Positions 25,501 to 37,697 of a stretch of DNA of 64,000 nt are shown one piece after another. Position numbers and translations under genes: made by a program. Origin of the DNA: Trebouxia sp. TZW2008 (Eukaryota; Chlorophyta; Trebouxiophyceae; Trebouxiales; Trebouxiaceae); NCBI GenBank assembly GCA_002118135.1, contig BDIU01000242.1, forward strand, positions 187,870 through 251,869, given 5' to 3'. The notes beneath the pieces were generated by a model. The model saw nothing but the letters and a program-made list of their open reading frames with translations, ran no database searches and was not told where the DNA came from. How positions within the stretch are numbered: position 1 is the first letter of the stretch; every line of letters begins with the position of its first letter.

Positions 25501-26972
25501 CATGACATGTGACAACAACACACACCAAACATGTTTGCATCTCTCGATCAAAAGGTCAACTGCGCAGGCTGATGTGTGCAGATTGATGGATTGGTAGATC
25601 ATTTTATGCAGTTCCAGCGTGAAGAGAGGATGCTGCCTGTAGTGTGGCATCAAGCCCTGCTGTGCTTTGTACAAAGGTATGCTGACAGCACATGATCATT
25701 CAATGACTGCATTGCATATCAGGAGACATGTCTTACATTGAATTATCCAAGAAATGAAAAGTCGAACGCTGCTACGTAACATGTTGGGAGCCTCTGTTCA
25801 TAGAGGCAGCGAGTGATGGTCGTTGTAATGGGGCGGCAGTGATTACTTCCAAGGTATTGTCCTCACCATGAGAGCATCGTCATGTCATGTGTGGTATTGT
25901 CAGTTTGAGAATTTGTTGCACCTTCAAGCAAAAGCCAATAAGCTGCTGCATCACTTGCTTCCAGCTCAGGGGTTGATTTGGGCAAAGCTGATTTGCTTCA
26001 ATTTTGGCACAACTGCTTTGCCTTGCACTGGCAGCGTTTCTTTCAATTGGTTCCCCACAAGTTGCAAAAGACAGGGAATAGACATCTTACACGCTGCAGC
26101 CAGCCAACAAGGCTCATCGCATGAGCCACACAGTGGCAATGATTATACGTCAAAGAGGTTCAGGCAGTCTACGACATAGTGAAACACCCCAAAATAATCA
26201 TGTTATGCAGAGAAACCACGCATGTCATGACCGCAGTCCTCGAACAAATCAGCAAATTTGGCTTGCACCTCAGCTCATCATCACATTCAAGCACTAAGTG
26301 CTATGTGTCACGAGCATTTGAGTATGTAAACAATCAGCACTGCCGCATGTCATGCACTCAAAATACACTCGTATCAGATAAGGCTGAAAGGTGTCTCAAA
26401 GAGTGCCACATAATCTTCCGAGCTGCTGCTGTGCTTGCAGTCGTCATTGCAAAGCCACAGGTTTCACAACATGTGTCATCTGCGCTCATGCAATTTGCAG
26501 GTACAAGCACGAGATCCGTAAGGAAGACAAGGAAGCTCTGCGGAAGCTGATCAAGGTGCAGTATCACTACAAGGTCTCCCCTGAGATTACTAGGGAGCTT
26601 GATGCATCAAGGTAGGAAGCCTTTATGCGTGTGCAGTAGCAACCATGATGGCAATTAAATGGACCACAGCCTGTTAGAGGTTGAGCTTTTGTGCAGTAGC
26701 AGCAAATGCGCTTGCAACTCAACTGATGTAGGGCCTTGAGTGGCATGTTTCATGCCTGTGCACAAGCCAATCTGAAGCTCTTGATGCTTTTTGTATTGGC
26801 ATACTTGCATTGCACCTGAGTGTATAAGTCATGATCGTCAAAGTGCACATGCAGGTCAAGAGGCGAAAAACAGTCAGGCGTGACTGCCATGGACGTTCAG
26901 TCCCGGGTGGGCAAGAATGTTGTTGAGGCTCCCGAAGATCTGCCTCCAGTTGTGATGATGGATGAAGATTGA
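19541..26972 (+). CDS. BYSL: Bystin / Enp1, 40S ribosome biogenesis factor
   Basis: Eleven exons: 19541-19639, 19716-19790, 19914-20012, 20242-20385, 20812-20912, 22119-22356, 22863-22991, 24770-24973, 25582-25676, 26501-26611 and 26855-26972, giving 470 residues. The N-terminal part is charged (Lys/Arg-rich, then Asp/Glu-rich). The conserved domain starts at '[12 protein letters not shown]' and continues with '[19 protein letters not shown]', '[11 protein letters not shown]', '[18 protein letters not shown]', '[12 protein letters not shown]' and '[17 protein letters not shown]'. These match human BYSL along its length. Bystin binds pre-40S particles and is needed for 18S rRNA maturation. Exon 2's start is the least certain boundary. 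The introns after exons 5 and 7 hold large repeat arrays, listed separately. Confidence 0.94.
21390..21785 (+). repeat. Three-copy tandem repeat in bystin intron 5
   Basis: Three copies of a unit containing 'catggcggtctaatgtgta' and 'acctggccttactga', starting near 21395, 21522 and 21726. The first and last are also linked by 'gacaaacttggaccccttcc'. Unlike other arrays in this gene, the unit does not match an exon. Confidence 0.8.
23068..23612 (+). repeat. Five copies of the bystin exon 7 3' end and donor
   Basis: Downstream of exon 7, segments related to its last 40-75 bases ('ccatgaagaaagccac' to 'gccttcttcaaggtg') recur at about 23068, 23196, 23333, 23474 and 23590. Each is followed by intron sequence like that after the true donor. 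Several have lost the donor GT or gained stops. Confidence 0.85.
23829..24002. mobile_element. pogo-family MITE (174 bases)
   Basis: The left end 'CAGTAAATCCTC' and right end '...GAGGTTACTG' followed by TA are imperfect terminal inverted repeats of the same family as 39476-40270. Internal 'gtaaggaca' motifs are shared. It lies within bystin intron 7. The left flank is CA instead of TA. Confidence 0.65.
24106..24720 (+). repeat. Five decoy copies of bystin exon 8
   Basis: Each copy begins after a 'gcag' acceptor with GGT or GGTT followed by 'CTGCTGCC.TTGTGTCAG'. Starts are near 24106, 24278, 24359, 24511 and 24598; the functional exon starts at 24770. The 24106 and 24598 copies stay open through the segment matching 'LREAV..SS.LN' and 'VLHSA'. 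The others carry early stops or deletions. All lie upstream of the real exon. Confidence 0.88.
25002..25231. mobile_element. pogo-family MITE (230 bases) with a repeated left end
   Basis: TA flanks both sides. The left end is 'CAGTGATGTCTC' and the right end is '...GAGACTACTG'. A second left-end copy, 'TACAGTGATCTCTC', lies at 25064, so the element is nested or partly duplicated. It sits in bystin intron 8, 28 bases after the donor. Confidence 0.65.
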
Positions 26973-27587
26973 CAAATCCCGGGTTGCCTCGCAGTGTGGT
27001 TCATTATTCACCCTAGTGGATTCTCTGTCTTAGTTGTTTGAGACTCAGAGGTCTTAGTTGCTTGAAGTTGAACTGAAACAAGTTGTGTACACATGACCTG
27101 TACACCCTCATCTACCCTTGTTAAACGTGTACACATGTTCTGTCCACAATTGGCAGCACTGATGCTGACTTGTTTACTATGTGAATCTGCATGCAGACTC
27201 TCATGGTCATTATACTATGCACCAGTAAATCCTTGATTGCCTTCAATGCGAGAAATATTCAGATTCAAGCATCCAGCATGCCAGGTTGCACGTCTGCAAC
27301 TCACCAGCTGAGGCGTAATTCATTCGCGATTTACAGAGGGAAACATGCCAGGTTGCAGGCCTGCCAGCACAATGCAGATGCATGCTTCTTCACCCTGCAT
27401 TAGGTCAGCACCAATTCAAATGGTCAAACTCATGTGCGCAGCATCGATCGCAAGCGCGACGACTTCGTCCGTTACTGCAGCACCGACCGCTGATTACGAC
27501 TGACGGTCCTTCTCGCGACTCTGCTTCACTAGACAGGCAGTGCCAGGGTGCAGCATCGTCTAGTTGCTAGATCTTGTGCAGGCTGAG
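26973..27587. other. Intergenic, bystin 3' flank to next gene
   Basis: Nothing beyond flanking sequence is recognised. A CpG-richer stretch at 27430-27540 is probably the promoter and leader of the gene at 27588. Confidence 0.4.
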
Positions 27588-28723
27588 ATGCTGCCACGAA
27601 GCGCGGTGCAGAAGGGTCCGAAGGAGGAGCACGGCTTTGACTTCTTGATTGATGTATGTCAAGAGCAGACAAGAGATTTAGCTGGTAAGAAGTCGGCTCC
27701 GTTGCACTGTTGCTAAAAGCGACAGGTACGCCTGCGGGCAATGAAATAGTGCTTGTGAACTTGCTTGCAGCCAAAGATGCTATCATAGCCTATCTCAAAC
27801 AGAAAGTCAAAACTCTGGAAGAGGCTCTGGCAGAGCGCTCACTTGCTCCTGACTCTGCCAAGGCCCCAGGGGAAACAAGCAACAGGTATAGCCTTTAACA
27901 TCCCTGTCAACGTGGCAAGGACTGTTGTGACCAAACAGGTCGCAAAGCTCAAGCCATCAAACTGATGGCATGCATTGGTGATGGCTTGGTGCAGGAAAAG
28001 AGCTGCAGATGAAGATCTAGAGACACCACAGTACAAGGTTGCCAAGACATCAGTACAAGCTTTTCTGAAGGCTGCTAGCGATGAGATGAAAGGCTGTAAG
28101 TCTTTTTCTTCGTACACCCAATTTCTTCCAGGATGCAAACAGCACTGCCCAGCTCTGTAAATGCAGCAGAGATCTGTTGAGCATAGGTGTGGTACTTGAC
28201 TGAAACACTGTTTATGGCCACAGTCAGCGCTGCTTTCATGAATCTTTTTATTGTACTGAATCAGCATACAGTAAGATTGCTGTCTGGCTGACAGACTTTT
28301 CATCTGCAGGCATCAAGTGGGGCGGCATTCTACAAGTTGAGTTTGAGACCAATGTAGAGCCAGAGGTCTTTGCCAAGGCGTTTGATGGCTGCAAACGGCA
28401 TAGGCCAACTCGCAAGCAGAATCCCAGTTGTGAGCAGGAGCCGGGCAAAGTGCTGCCAGATGATTCAGTCACTGTACAGCTGAACAGGGAGGACATGCTC
28501 CGAGTATTTGGAAAGGTGAGAGTGACATCTGTAGCTATGACGGCTTTGCTGCAGGCAGTCTGTGTTGGCATACTTAGTTTTTGCTGCGCTTGCACAATGG
28601 TTTGCATTGCATGTGTCATGTTTGCAGCCTGAGGATGTGTTGGTTGCAAACCTGTTGACAGAGTCAATCCTGTACAGGCTTGCACATATGCAGCAACATG
28701 CCACCCCGTCACGCATCAACTGA
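27588..28723 (+). CDS. Unrecognised coiled-coil protein
   Basis: Five phase-consistent GT-AG exons: 27588-27684, 27726-27885, 27995-28095, 28310-28515 and 28628-28723, giving 219 residues. The first half holds a probable coiled coil at about residues 45-70 ('YLKQKVKTLEEALAER'). A Lys/Arg-Asp/Glu segment follows ('NRKRAADEDLETPQYK'). The C-terminal half has a compact, charged domain with 'WGGILQVEFETNVEPEVF' and 'NREDMLRVFGKPEDVL'. I cannot assign a family. The first intron, 41 bases, is unusually short for this window. The arrangement resembles small scaffold or DNA-repair adaptor proteins, but that is only an impression. Confidence 0.6.
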
Positions 28724-29309
28724 AAGCAGGCCTGTGCAAACAGCATGTCTGCAGCAAATGCCTGTTGATCAGTACAACGCACATTTGTGCTGCTGTGTAG
28801 CTATAAGAGGTCTGCATCCAAGAACTGACTCAATAGTACGATCTGCAGTTGACTCGAGTCTGTATGATGCAGTCCAAGGCGGGCAGGAAGTTCAGATACT
28901 CTGGGCAAGGCACTATTGAAGCACTGACTGTCACCTACAGCAGGTCCAGTAAAGTTGCCAAGGGGCAAGGAACATGGGCCTTTAGCCAAGTTGCAGATTG
29001 AAGTTTCAATCATTTGTGCCATATGAATATGTTTGGAACCTTTTGTCAGCATGAATTGCATTTTCAATATCAGGTCTTGCGAGCAACTGAACGTATGTCA
29101 GCTCCTGCGTGACTTCTGATTCCGTTCCTCACGACACGGGCAGGCAGTCGGATGCTGCTATATCACTGTGAAACACTGATACGGGCCATGCTCAATTGTG
29201 TCTGCTTTGCCCGCACTACTGCAGCATGCTGATTCAGCTTTCAGGAAACAAGTGACTTGTGAGCCTGCACATTGCTCAAAAGCCTGAGGCCGTGCTCACT
29301 TGACGTCAA
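28724..29309. other. Intergenic, no feature seen
   Basis: Short open frames on both strands show no similarity to known families. Confidence 0.35.
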
Positions 29310-29589
29310 AGGCCCCGTCCATACGAGTGAATTGCATTTACACCGTTGAGTCAGAATCACTTCACTGAAACCGAATTCAGGCCTAGCGTTGTCCACACGA
29401 CGCAAGCCCTCGACTGAGCATTGAGCATTGTATTGGCCGGGAGTCGCACTTTAGAGTACTAGCTCAACTCTGCTGAGCTCACATCTCGCGTGCACGTGGC
29501 GAATAAACCCATTTCATCTCCTGAAAGCGAAAAAATAGTCGCTTTCACGAGAGGCAATTCAATTCGAATCGAATGGCGATTTCGTTCGG
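29310..29589. repeat. Dispersed repeat, copy 2 (about 280 bases)
   Basis: Partner of 16958-17239 in the same orientation. It ends about 155 bases before the start codon of the CoA-binding gene, so it may form part of that promoter. The internal inverted repeat TGAAAGCGA/TCGCTTTCA is kept with a shorter loop than in copy 1. Confidence 0.7.
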
Positions 29590-29744
29590 GATCTGGTCTC
29601 TTGAAATGCTTGGAATGGTTTCAGAGCCAACGCTTGAGCATTGCTCAATGAACACACCCACTGCATTGCTCAGCCTTTCTCGGGCCACTCAAGCTTTGTC
29701 ATTGGTGGCCTCGATAGTTTTTTTTGCCTAAGTTTCTGTTGCGC

Positions 29745-30266
29745 ATGTCGTCTGTGCAATCGGCGGCACTATCTGCTCAGCAGTTCTTTCACGGTGCGTC
29801 AAGGTTTGCTGTTGTCGGAGCCAGTGCAGACCGCAACAAATACGGCAACAAAGTATTGGTACGTTTGCAATGTCAAGCAGAGATGCGCATTCGCACTCTC
29901 CAAACTGGCACACGCTGACCGCAAAGTATAGCGCAGAGGTGGTATCAGGATCGTAAACTCAACGTGACACCCGTCAACCCAAAAGCTGCCAGTATCGAGG
30001 GCATCAACGCAGTGAAAAGTTTGTCAGATACAGTCAGTGCAAGCGATGCAGCTGCCTGCGCTGTCAGCATCATCACACCCCCTGCTGTCACGACCAAAAT
30101 AGTTCAAGAAGCTCATGCAGCTGGCATCACACGCATCTGGATGCAGCCAGGCAGTGAGTCTGATGAGGCAGTCAGCTTTGGTCAAGAGCACAGCATGACA
30201 GTGGTGCATGACTACTGCATACTGGTCAGTGGGGACCAAGCCATGTCTCAGGCCAGCAAGATGTGA
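29745..30266 (+). CDS. CoA-binding (YccU-like) Rossmann-fold protein
   Basis: Two exons, 29745-29858 and 29937-30266, give 147 residues, the usual length for the single-domain CoA-binding family. The nucleotide-binding start is 'FAVVGASADRNKYGNKV'. The domain continues with 'RKLNVTPVNPKAASIEG', 'AVSIITPPAVTTKIVQEA' and 'TRIWMQPGSESDEA'. These follow the succinyl-CoA-synthetase-alpha-like CoA-binding fold. Stand-alone members are common, but their substrate is usually unknown. The start is the ATG at 29745. The second exon's end assumes read-through to TGA at 30264-30266. Confidence 0.78.
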
Positions 30267-30751
30267 TTATACGATGTAGTGTGCAGTACTGCAGTTGAAC
30301 ATTTGCAATCCAGCAGCAACATCTTCTGCACAATAGGGTCTGGAGAAGCAGTGAGTCTTGTACCTTTAGGGCAAACTTTAGGGCAGGCGACAAAACAAGA
30401 TGGCTGCAGCAATGCTGATGGCACTTTAGGTACACATTCGTACTTCTGTGTGGTTGTTAACATATGCTTGGCCTGTATATTGTGTCACTTTGCAGATGGC
30501 CCTCAGCAACAAATTTCTACACCTCTATGATCTAGTCTGACAGCATTTCATCTGGAATGCCACCTGCGTCCAGGCAGCTGATGTCCAGCTAGGTATGACG
30601 CAGTGTTGCGGTCTTCTTCGTCTACATGCTGATGATGCAAATGCTTGTAGCAAAAGATCAGCTTAATGCAAAGCTCACGCAGCATATTGCAGCTGGAGCT
30701 AAGCTCACAGAGCATGTCAAAATGGACTCTAGATCTGTGCTTGCTTCAGAG

Positions 30752-33700
30752 TCATTTACTAATGGCCTTGAGAATTGCGGCATGGACTTGAGGTGTGGCT
30801 GTGACTATGCCTCTGTCTACGTCAAGCCATCTGCTGCGCCCCAGTTCTAGCTGGGCACCTATATTGCAATCAGTTGTCATGTCCAAAGCTGCGACAAAAC
30901 CTTCAAAACAGAAAATTGCAAGTCTTATTGAAGTGCCTACAGTAGGCAGCGCAATGCATACACACAGCTGACGTTTAATACTGTCAGTCATCAGCATCAC
31001 AGCTGACTCAAAGCATGTTGCTGGATCAAAGCTGGTGATCATTTCACTAGATAATGATGCTAGGTCTCCGGCACACAGCTGGATGCTGAATGCTGTGTCT
31101 GCCACATGAGTAGATTTCCAGCATATGTCAAGCATACCAGATGCGTCTGTGATGACAGCGCCAGCTTCTTGGACGATGCAGGCTCCTGCGGCATGGTCCC
31201 AAATCTTCTCCCTGTATCCCTTGTGCGGGAAACGAAGAAGGATTGCAGCATCGCCCCGTGCCAGAGCGCCTGCACTGCACAATTCACTTTTCAGAGCAAT
31301 GTGGCTCAAGTAGTTATACTCCCTGCAGCATGTGTTTGTGCTCTCTCACTGTAGCTGTAGCCTTTGTGCAGGAAACGAAGCAGGACTGCAGCAACGTCCC
31401 GTGCCAATGCACCTGCATTTCACAGTGCACTAACATTGCGCCACATTAGTTTTCAAGTTTGTTTCTGGGACACTGTAAAAGCAAAGCAAAATGCTGACCA
31501 GCACAAATGCACATGCTAGGTCTGAAGCCCTTCTGAGGAAAGAACAGCAGGAATGCAACATTGCTTTCAGCCAGATGACCTTGCTGTGAAACCACAAAAT
31601 TTAAAACAAAGTTGGTGGTAGCTGGTGGGATAAAACGGCATGGCAATTAGTCTTTCATCCGCACAAAGCAAGTAAGTACAGCACTGCTGTGATCCTTTTC
31701 ATATGGCAACTCATTTATGTATTCAGCAGCTTGACTGCAGATAATGCACTTTCGTGTGCAGCATTAGCAGAACACAATTCAGGCTTGAACATGTATCAAT
31801 TCAAGAAGGAAATCATAACCATCAGTTGGCGCTGTGCGCTGGCTGTGGTTACAGCCCAGCAACTCACCATATTTGGCTTGACTGTCAAGGCGTAATGGAG
31901 GGGCTGTTACACCCAGGGCTTTTGCCAGCTGCCCGGTGAAGCCCTGGTCAGAATGTTTACTCTCAAAGGACTCCATGAAACGTGCCTGGGAAAAGTCTGA
32001 GGGGTCCTGTAGTTTCAGTCTGGTCGATGGTTGTCCACCTGCATCTCATGCCAAGTTGCTTTTGTGAAAGTACTTTCTTTTGCTCTCAACAGACCGGATG
32101 AGAAGCGTTTGGTACACAACTGAGGACTCTTGCAGCCTCAGTCTAATTGGAGGCTGGCCTCCTGCAAATGACGGCACATGTCATTTGTCTAATGCTGCTT
32201 GTGCAATCCTTTCTACTTCTTACTTGTTTATGGAACTACCGATGGTGCAACTGCCTGTTTCCTTGATTCTTGCTGCCATGTTGCCACCATCTGTAGAGCT
32301 CAATGGTACTGCTGTACATTCTGTGGAGGCCATTGAATGTGTCCTGTCAAACAGTTGCAGGAACATCAAAACATCAGTCAAAAAGATCGATGTTCAAATC
32401 AGTTTGTAAGTAGGCAGAGTCTGACTTGTAATGGTTACATGTCCTTACTCTGATACTCAAATAGGAAATAAGCTGACCTGGTGAGACAGGGCCTAAATTA
32501 CATACATATAGCACCTGTATTCAAACGTGTGATGAGTTGTTATCAGTCGGGTATGGGTAGGCTAGGCGATACCTATGAGGGGCCCAACAAAAGCGCCCTG
32601 CCCTTTGACCCCTGTGAACAGGCAGCCAATGCCGTCACTTCCCACCGTTTCTGCTACCCCTGCTGCCCCATCTTCTTCTTTGATAGGATGTTGAGGCAAG
32701 TTTGGACAGCCCAGCACGCCCAGCACCACCTAAGCACAGCATTCCTTTGAACGCAATTGAAATTCTCTGCACCCCCATCTTCTTCTTTGTTAGTGGGTGG
32801 AACAAATTGGGCCACCTGAGCACAGCATCCTTCTGGGAAGCTCTGAATCTGAACAGTGTGGAAAGCAGTGCATGAATTAATGCAATATGGCTTTGTAAAG
32901 AGGACAAAAGGAAAGTGACATGCCTAGTTGAGCATGATCATCTATATCAAGAGCAGCCTTGGATTGCCCTTCAACAGCAATAGCTAGCAGAACTCAAAGG
33001 TGTTATAACGAATGAATAATAAATGAATAAATGTAAGTCATGCTCTCCGCCTGATGTGGGCACAATCAGTCCCGAATGACTACCTACCTGTACACCTTCA
33101 AGCCTTTATTGGAAGCGTATGTGCAAGTCACAACAGACTCATAGGCTCCCCTTGACAGACTGGGCTGTGTGACAGCCTTCATCGCAAGCCACAAAAACAT
33201 GCTTGTTTTGGAGAGCGGCCAAAACAGCATGGTAAACATGTCATGGTAAACATGTCCTGCCATTGGCTGCAGCAGACTGGCCTTACCTTGCGCTGGTCAA
33301 GCAGGCTCAGGCAACTTGACTAATGACTGAAGAGTCAGCAGTGTTTGTACGACGTCCTGTCACTGACTGGGAGGCAAGGTAGCGAAGGTTGCACAGTACA
33401 CAACGGTAGGCATGCTGTAGTTTGTTTGCTCACCTCTCCTTTGTCTAGCAGGCCTAAGCATATGGCATACTGGCGCAGACCCACAAAGCCCCTTGTTCCA
33501 TCTATGGGGTCCAGCACCCAATGCCTCCCCTGCACGGCCCACCAGAAATTAATTTAACTACATCAAAAGAAAAGATTTTGGTCGATCTGTCGATCATCTT
33601 TAATGATAGAACTTTTTGTTTCTGTGCAGAAAAGGGTCTTCAGCTTCAACAAGCAAGCGACGCATGGTTTTGGGGTTTTGTTTGCAATGGGATGAGATGG

Positions 33701-35496
33701 CTGAAGCATCCAAACTCTGAACCACGAATACATGAAAGTTTTGCCACGCATGGCAATTGAGCTGATGAAACATTTCACGGCCAAGAGTGTTGATGTTCAC
33801 ATGAAAGCATTGCAAAACGTGCGGGGGCTGCTGCTGTCTGCCCTATGAAGGTCATGGACCCTCGCTAACAAGCGTCTGAAGGCCGATACAGCACAAACAC
33901 AGAACCTGTTGCTGCCAAATGATTCATGATTTATGGCTGTTTTGGTACAAAGGAACTGCACAAACATGTTTTCAACATAAGAAATGTCATGCCTGGGGTC
34001 CCCCTTGAGAGGCTCCCTGGTCTATCAAATCCAGTACTGCTTGCTTGCTCAGCGCGTGTTTGCCGCCCTCTTGACTCAAAACGCTGTTCACTTCAGCTGT
34101 GATGCGGTCAGCCATAATTTGACTCTCTTGGGACCTGCACACATTCGAAATGCAATGCAGGTGATCAGCAATTCACCCTGTGAAGCACTTACACACAGTA
34201 GATGCAAAGATTTGAGCAATTGTGGAAGTGGAACGCTGATCAGTGAGACCCAGGTTACGCTCTAACTTGCACAATATGTTATCGTCATTGAAGCAGAAGT
34301 GGTGATGTATTGCAAATGATGCGATCAAGCGCATTTTACTGAGGTTGGTTGCTGTGTTGTGCCTGGCATGTGACACATTGCAAATGCTACCGATCAGTAA
34401 ACGCAACGTTGCGGAGACTCCATGTGAAGATACCCATGACATGCGTTGTTCTGCAGCTGCCACTGAGACTGCAAACTACATGTTACAGTGCCAATTGAGC
34501 CCCTAAGCCAAAAAATAAATGCAAAAGCATGAGGATTCTATGCAGCAGACATGACCCAAAAGAGCCTGCTGCCTTGCAAGTCCGATTTGGTTGTTTAAAG
34601 CAGCTTCTGACAGACTTGCATAGAGGCAGCTGAATGCGCCTGTACTCACCTAGTGACTGCGTTCCAAAGCCTGCCTGGCAAATGTCTTGAATGAACGACT
34701 GAAAAGCAGCTGTATGCAACATATTTGCATACAGTACAGGGAGTCAAGGTTGATACCATGAAGAGCATGCAGACACAATCAGCTAAATAGTGCAATGATT
34801 TATCGTACAAGGTGCATCTTAGTGCAATGTCAAGGTTCACTGCAGCTGATCAGATGCAGATCTTACCTCAAGTCAGCAGAGTCTTCTTCTGCCACCATTG
34901 AAAAAGGTGCATTTGGCAAAGACTGCTGCAGGCTGTATGCCACCAATGCTTGACTGCCTGCAAATCATCATGGTCAACAATCCATGCCAATTCACGCTGA
35001 TGTGTCAGGATCAATGAGCATTTTCAATGCAGAGATTCTGTATGCCTGCTAATATGCTGACCATAGTCTGCAATTGTGACAGGTGAGTCGTCAGCTTTGT
35101 CCTGTTTCTCGCCTGCTTTCAGCTGCAGTTGAAGTTTCTGCACCCCAGCCATTTGTTACTATGCTGGGCACCGCCTGCTGTATGAGCTTGAACGCAGGCA
35201 GAAATTTATCAACAGGGGCCTACAGTGCAGAGACGAGCGGCTAGCCTGACGGCTTCACAAGCAGCTTGTATTTCATCGGTATAGCTGCTGCTCATGATGA
35301 CAGTACGGCCAGCGCGTGCTGAGCGCGAGGGATGTCCCCGGACAGTGATCGCAGAACGTCTTGGTTGCAGAGCCCAACGATGAGCGCGAGCACGTTGTTG
35401 ACCAGACAAACAGGCGAGTCGAGTGGTTCTCAGCGCTGTGCGCGGTGCAACACGGAGCACACACACGGAAAGCTCCTTTGCTAGGCCAAGGCTCAT
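30752..35496 (-). CDS. SAL1: 3'(2'),5'-bisphosphate nucleotidase (SAL1/HAL2 type)
   Basis: Nine exons in transcription order: 35224-35496, 35062-35137, 34867-34957, 33993-34134, 33434-33529, 32573-32729, 31868-32038, 31138-31269 and 30752-30858, giving 414 residues. Motifs in order: 'KADDSPVTIADYGSQALV', 'MVAEEDSADLR', the metal site 'WVLDPIDGTRGF', 'VVLGVLGCPNLP' and 'EKIWDHAAGACIVQEAGA'. The enzyme removes the 3' phosphate from PAP and PAPS and is inhibited by lithium and sodium. The Arg/Ser/Ala-rich first 60-65 residues look like a plastid or mitochondrial transit peptide; a shorter form could start at 35295. Exon 4 ends with a GC donor (33991-33992). Decoy copies of exons 6 and 8 lie in the introns. 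Confidence 0.93.
31360..31600 (-). repeat. Copies of SAL1 exon 8 start
   Basis: 31361-31444 closely follows 31221-31305 (acceptor plus first codons of exon 8), and 31528-31590 is a more diverged third copy. Both lie upstream of the real exon in the transcription direction. The nearer copy would still encode most of the 'ARGDAAILLRFPHKG' segment with changes. Confidence 0.8.
32770..32845 (-). repeat. Decayed copy of SAL1 exon 6 acceptor region
   Basis: 'ccccatcttcttctttg' through 'ccacct.agcacagcat' repeats the segment 32666-32742 with an internal deletion. It is again upstream of the functional exon in the transcription direction. Confidence 0.65.
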
Positions 35497-36471
35497 GCCC
35501 TTATAGGTGTCTTGTGTGTTCACCCCCAACACAAGAAAAGGCGGTCGTTGCTGTTCAGCCTTCACAAGTCAACGCCGTGCCTATCACCACACGCACCGCA
35601 ACATTGCCTCGAACGGACTATGCTAGTCAAATGTCATTTCATGCTGTGGTCCCGGAGCGTGCTGCAACACTCGCATTCCAGCATGAAGCTAGCTCTAACA
35701 TGTAACAACCGTCGCAATTTTTCAGACTCAAAAGTGCTTTGGCCAAAGCGTGTAATACCTCTCTCTCTGAGAGTACCCGTGTTACAAGTCCGACTCAAGC
35801 TGTGCATATGCCGCACACCTTCACACAACATGTACATGTTACAATCGCTAAGATGCAATTTGGTTTAGCATATGGTAATTTAGCAGCTGGACAACACAAA
35901 TGCAAGACATTGTTCAGCAAAGCAAACCAGATATGCAAAAAGGAACAACGCTCTTGGAGCAAGTCTGGTGTGTTCAATCCACCTGTTCTATAGACGGCAG
36001 AAAGCATACTCTACTTCGCCAATGAACTCAGAACGCAATGTTATGATGTGCTGCTACTCTAAGCATGCTACATTAGATCTCACCAAAGCAATGGCTTCCA
36101 TTAATCCCATGTCTAGCCAAATTCCAAAACACTCCAGCGGAACAATAAGTAGAATTTAGACACCAAAGTTTTTATTGAGCTATTGTGCCATGCATGCTAC
36201 AATAGCATTGATGAGGACTCTCTTGAAAGCGTATATGTACTATATAATACAGCTTGATACGCACAGTGTTGAGCCACTGTTGCTGGCAAATTATACTGCT
36301 GTGCATGGCCTACAGAAAGCGCATTGTGTAGCTGTAAGCAGAATTGGGTGCGCTTGCTGCCGTACCCACTGCACTCGAGCTAGCCTTGAGCGCTTGTTGT
36401 GTTGGCCTAGCATCAGCTATTGCATCAGGCGTCTCTCAATTCCGGGCTGTCTCTTTAGATAGAGGATGCCG
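35497..36471. other. Intergenic, SAL1 promoter side
   Basis: The first 150 bases are probably the SAL1 promoter. The remainder shows no recognised element. Confidence 0.35.
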
Positions 36472-37450
36472 CTATGATGCCTGACGGCATGGACTTTCCT
36501 TTTCTGTTTTCAGGCGTCTCTCAGCAACTGCTAATGTCATTGATGCTGAATCCAGACGGTGATTGTCTTCTTCCAGGGAATCAATTTCCTGCCTGAGTGC
36601 AGGCGAGACGGCTTGTAGATGTTTGTGAAGTTCTGACAGCTTTGTCTCAATGCTCTGCAGGTTGTTGTAGAGGTCATTCCACCCACTCTTGCTGTCATTG
36701 ATCTTTTGGCCATGGATGTCTTTCCTTCTGGAATACAGTGTACAGGTTACACCACATCGCCTGCAGAACATCCACTTGTCAACACTTGCGTCCTATATGT
36801 ACTTGTCAGCATAAGGCAACTGTAGGTGCCAGTCATGCAATATGCAAAAACTTGCTGATTGGGTTGGAATGCAGAGGTTAAGACATGTTGTCAGTGCAGA
36901 TGATGATCATCACAAATCACAGGCCGCCATTCCTGAACAGAATTGGTTTGCATTAAAAGCTGCTCAGCGTTTGAAATCAAAATCATGCTTGAGTTTTGCA
37001 GACTTTTGCTGTGTATCATATGCAACATTTGTCCCAGAAGTGCCCAGGTCTGCTTATGGGTGGGTATAGGTAAACAGGGCCTTCGACCGAGCTTTCTCCT
37101 AAACATTCAGCCAGTAATCACAATGTACACATGCACACATTGCACAACATCCCAGCCGCAGCATCAATGCATCATCAAGCAAGAGACAGAGTCTTACCCA
37201 AATTTTCCTTGAAAGGTGAAGCACTTGGCGATGATGATCACTTTCCTCTTGTAGGGTCCTTCATTTTCGATAAAAATTTTGTCACCTTTGTCTTGAGTCT
37301 CATTGATCACTGTCACTTTTGTTGACAACATGGGATAGGCTGACTCCACGTGAAACACAAATGGGTTGTCGTGCAGCCAGTAGAAGTAGTTAGGAGTGTC
37401 CCTGACTTGGTCTTCAAATGCAGTCTTCTCTGCTCTGTCGCTGTCCAAAT
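36472..37450 (-). CDS. Exons of an unrecognised coiled-coil protein (partial model)
   Basis: Two exons join in phase: 37198-37450 and 36472-36727 (stop included). The first encodes a beta-rich segment ('NPFVFHVESAYPMLSTKV', 'GPYKRKVIIIAKCFTFQG'). The second encodes a coiled coil of about 80 residues ('LQSIETKLSELHKHLQ', 'RQEIDSLEEDNHRLD'). Further 5' exons must exist but I could not fix them; a Lys/Glu-rich stretch at 37785-37890 is a candidate. No family recognised. Confidence 0.45.
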
Positions 37451-37697
37451 CTGTAAGCATTTGTTCAACATGTATCTAGGACAACAGGACATTATCAGGT
37501 TCTGCTCTTGCAACCTGCACAACACTTTTCAAATTTTAATTTGTATTGCGTATATGCGCAGGTGTGGCTGGTCTGCCTGTGTGCCAACTGCACATGGTAG
37601 TACTTCACAAAAATTGAGCCAAACAGCAATCAATGCTGATGTGCATGAGCACATTATATCATGATGCAACATGATCTTGCAAGAGCGACATGATACA

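Noticed and set aside
31125..31309. Open frames on the plus strand opposite SAL1 exon 8
   Set aside because: Shadow of the strongly coding minus-strand exon.
35224..35295. Start of SAL1 only at 35295
   Set aside because: The frame is open upstream to an ATG at 35496, and the extra segment has transit-peptide composition; kept only as an alternative.
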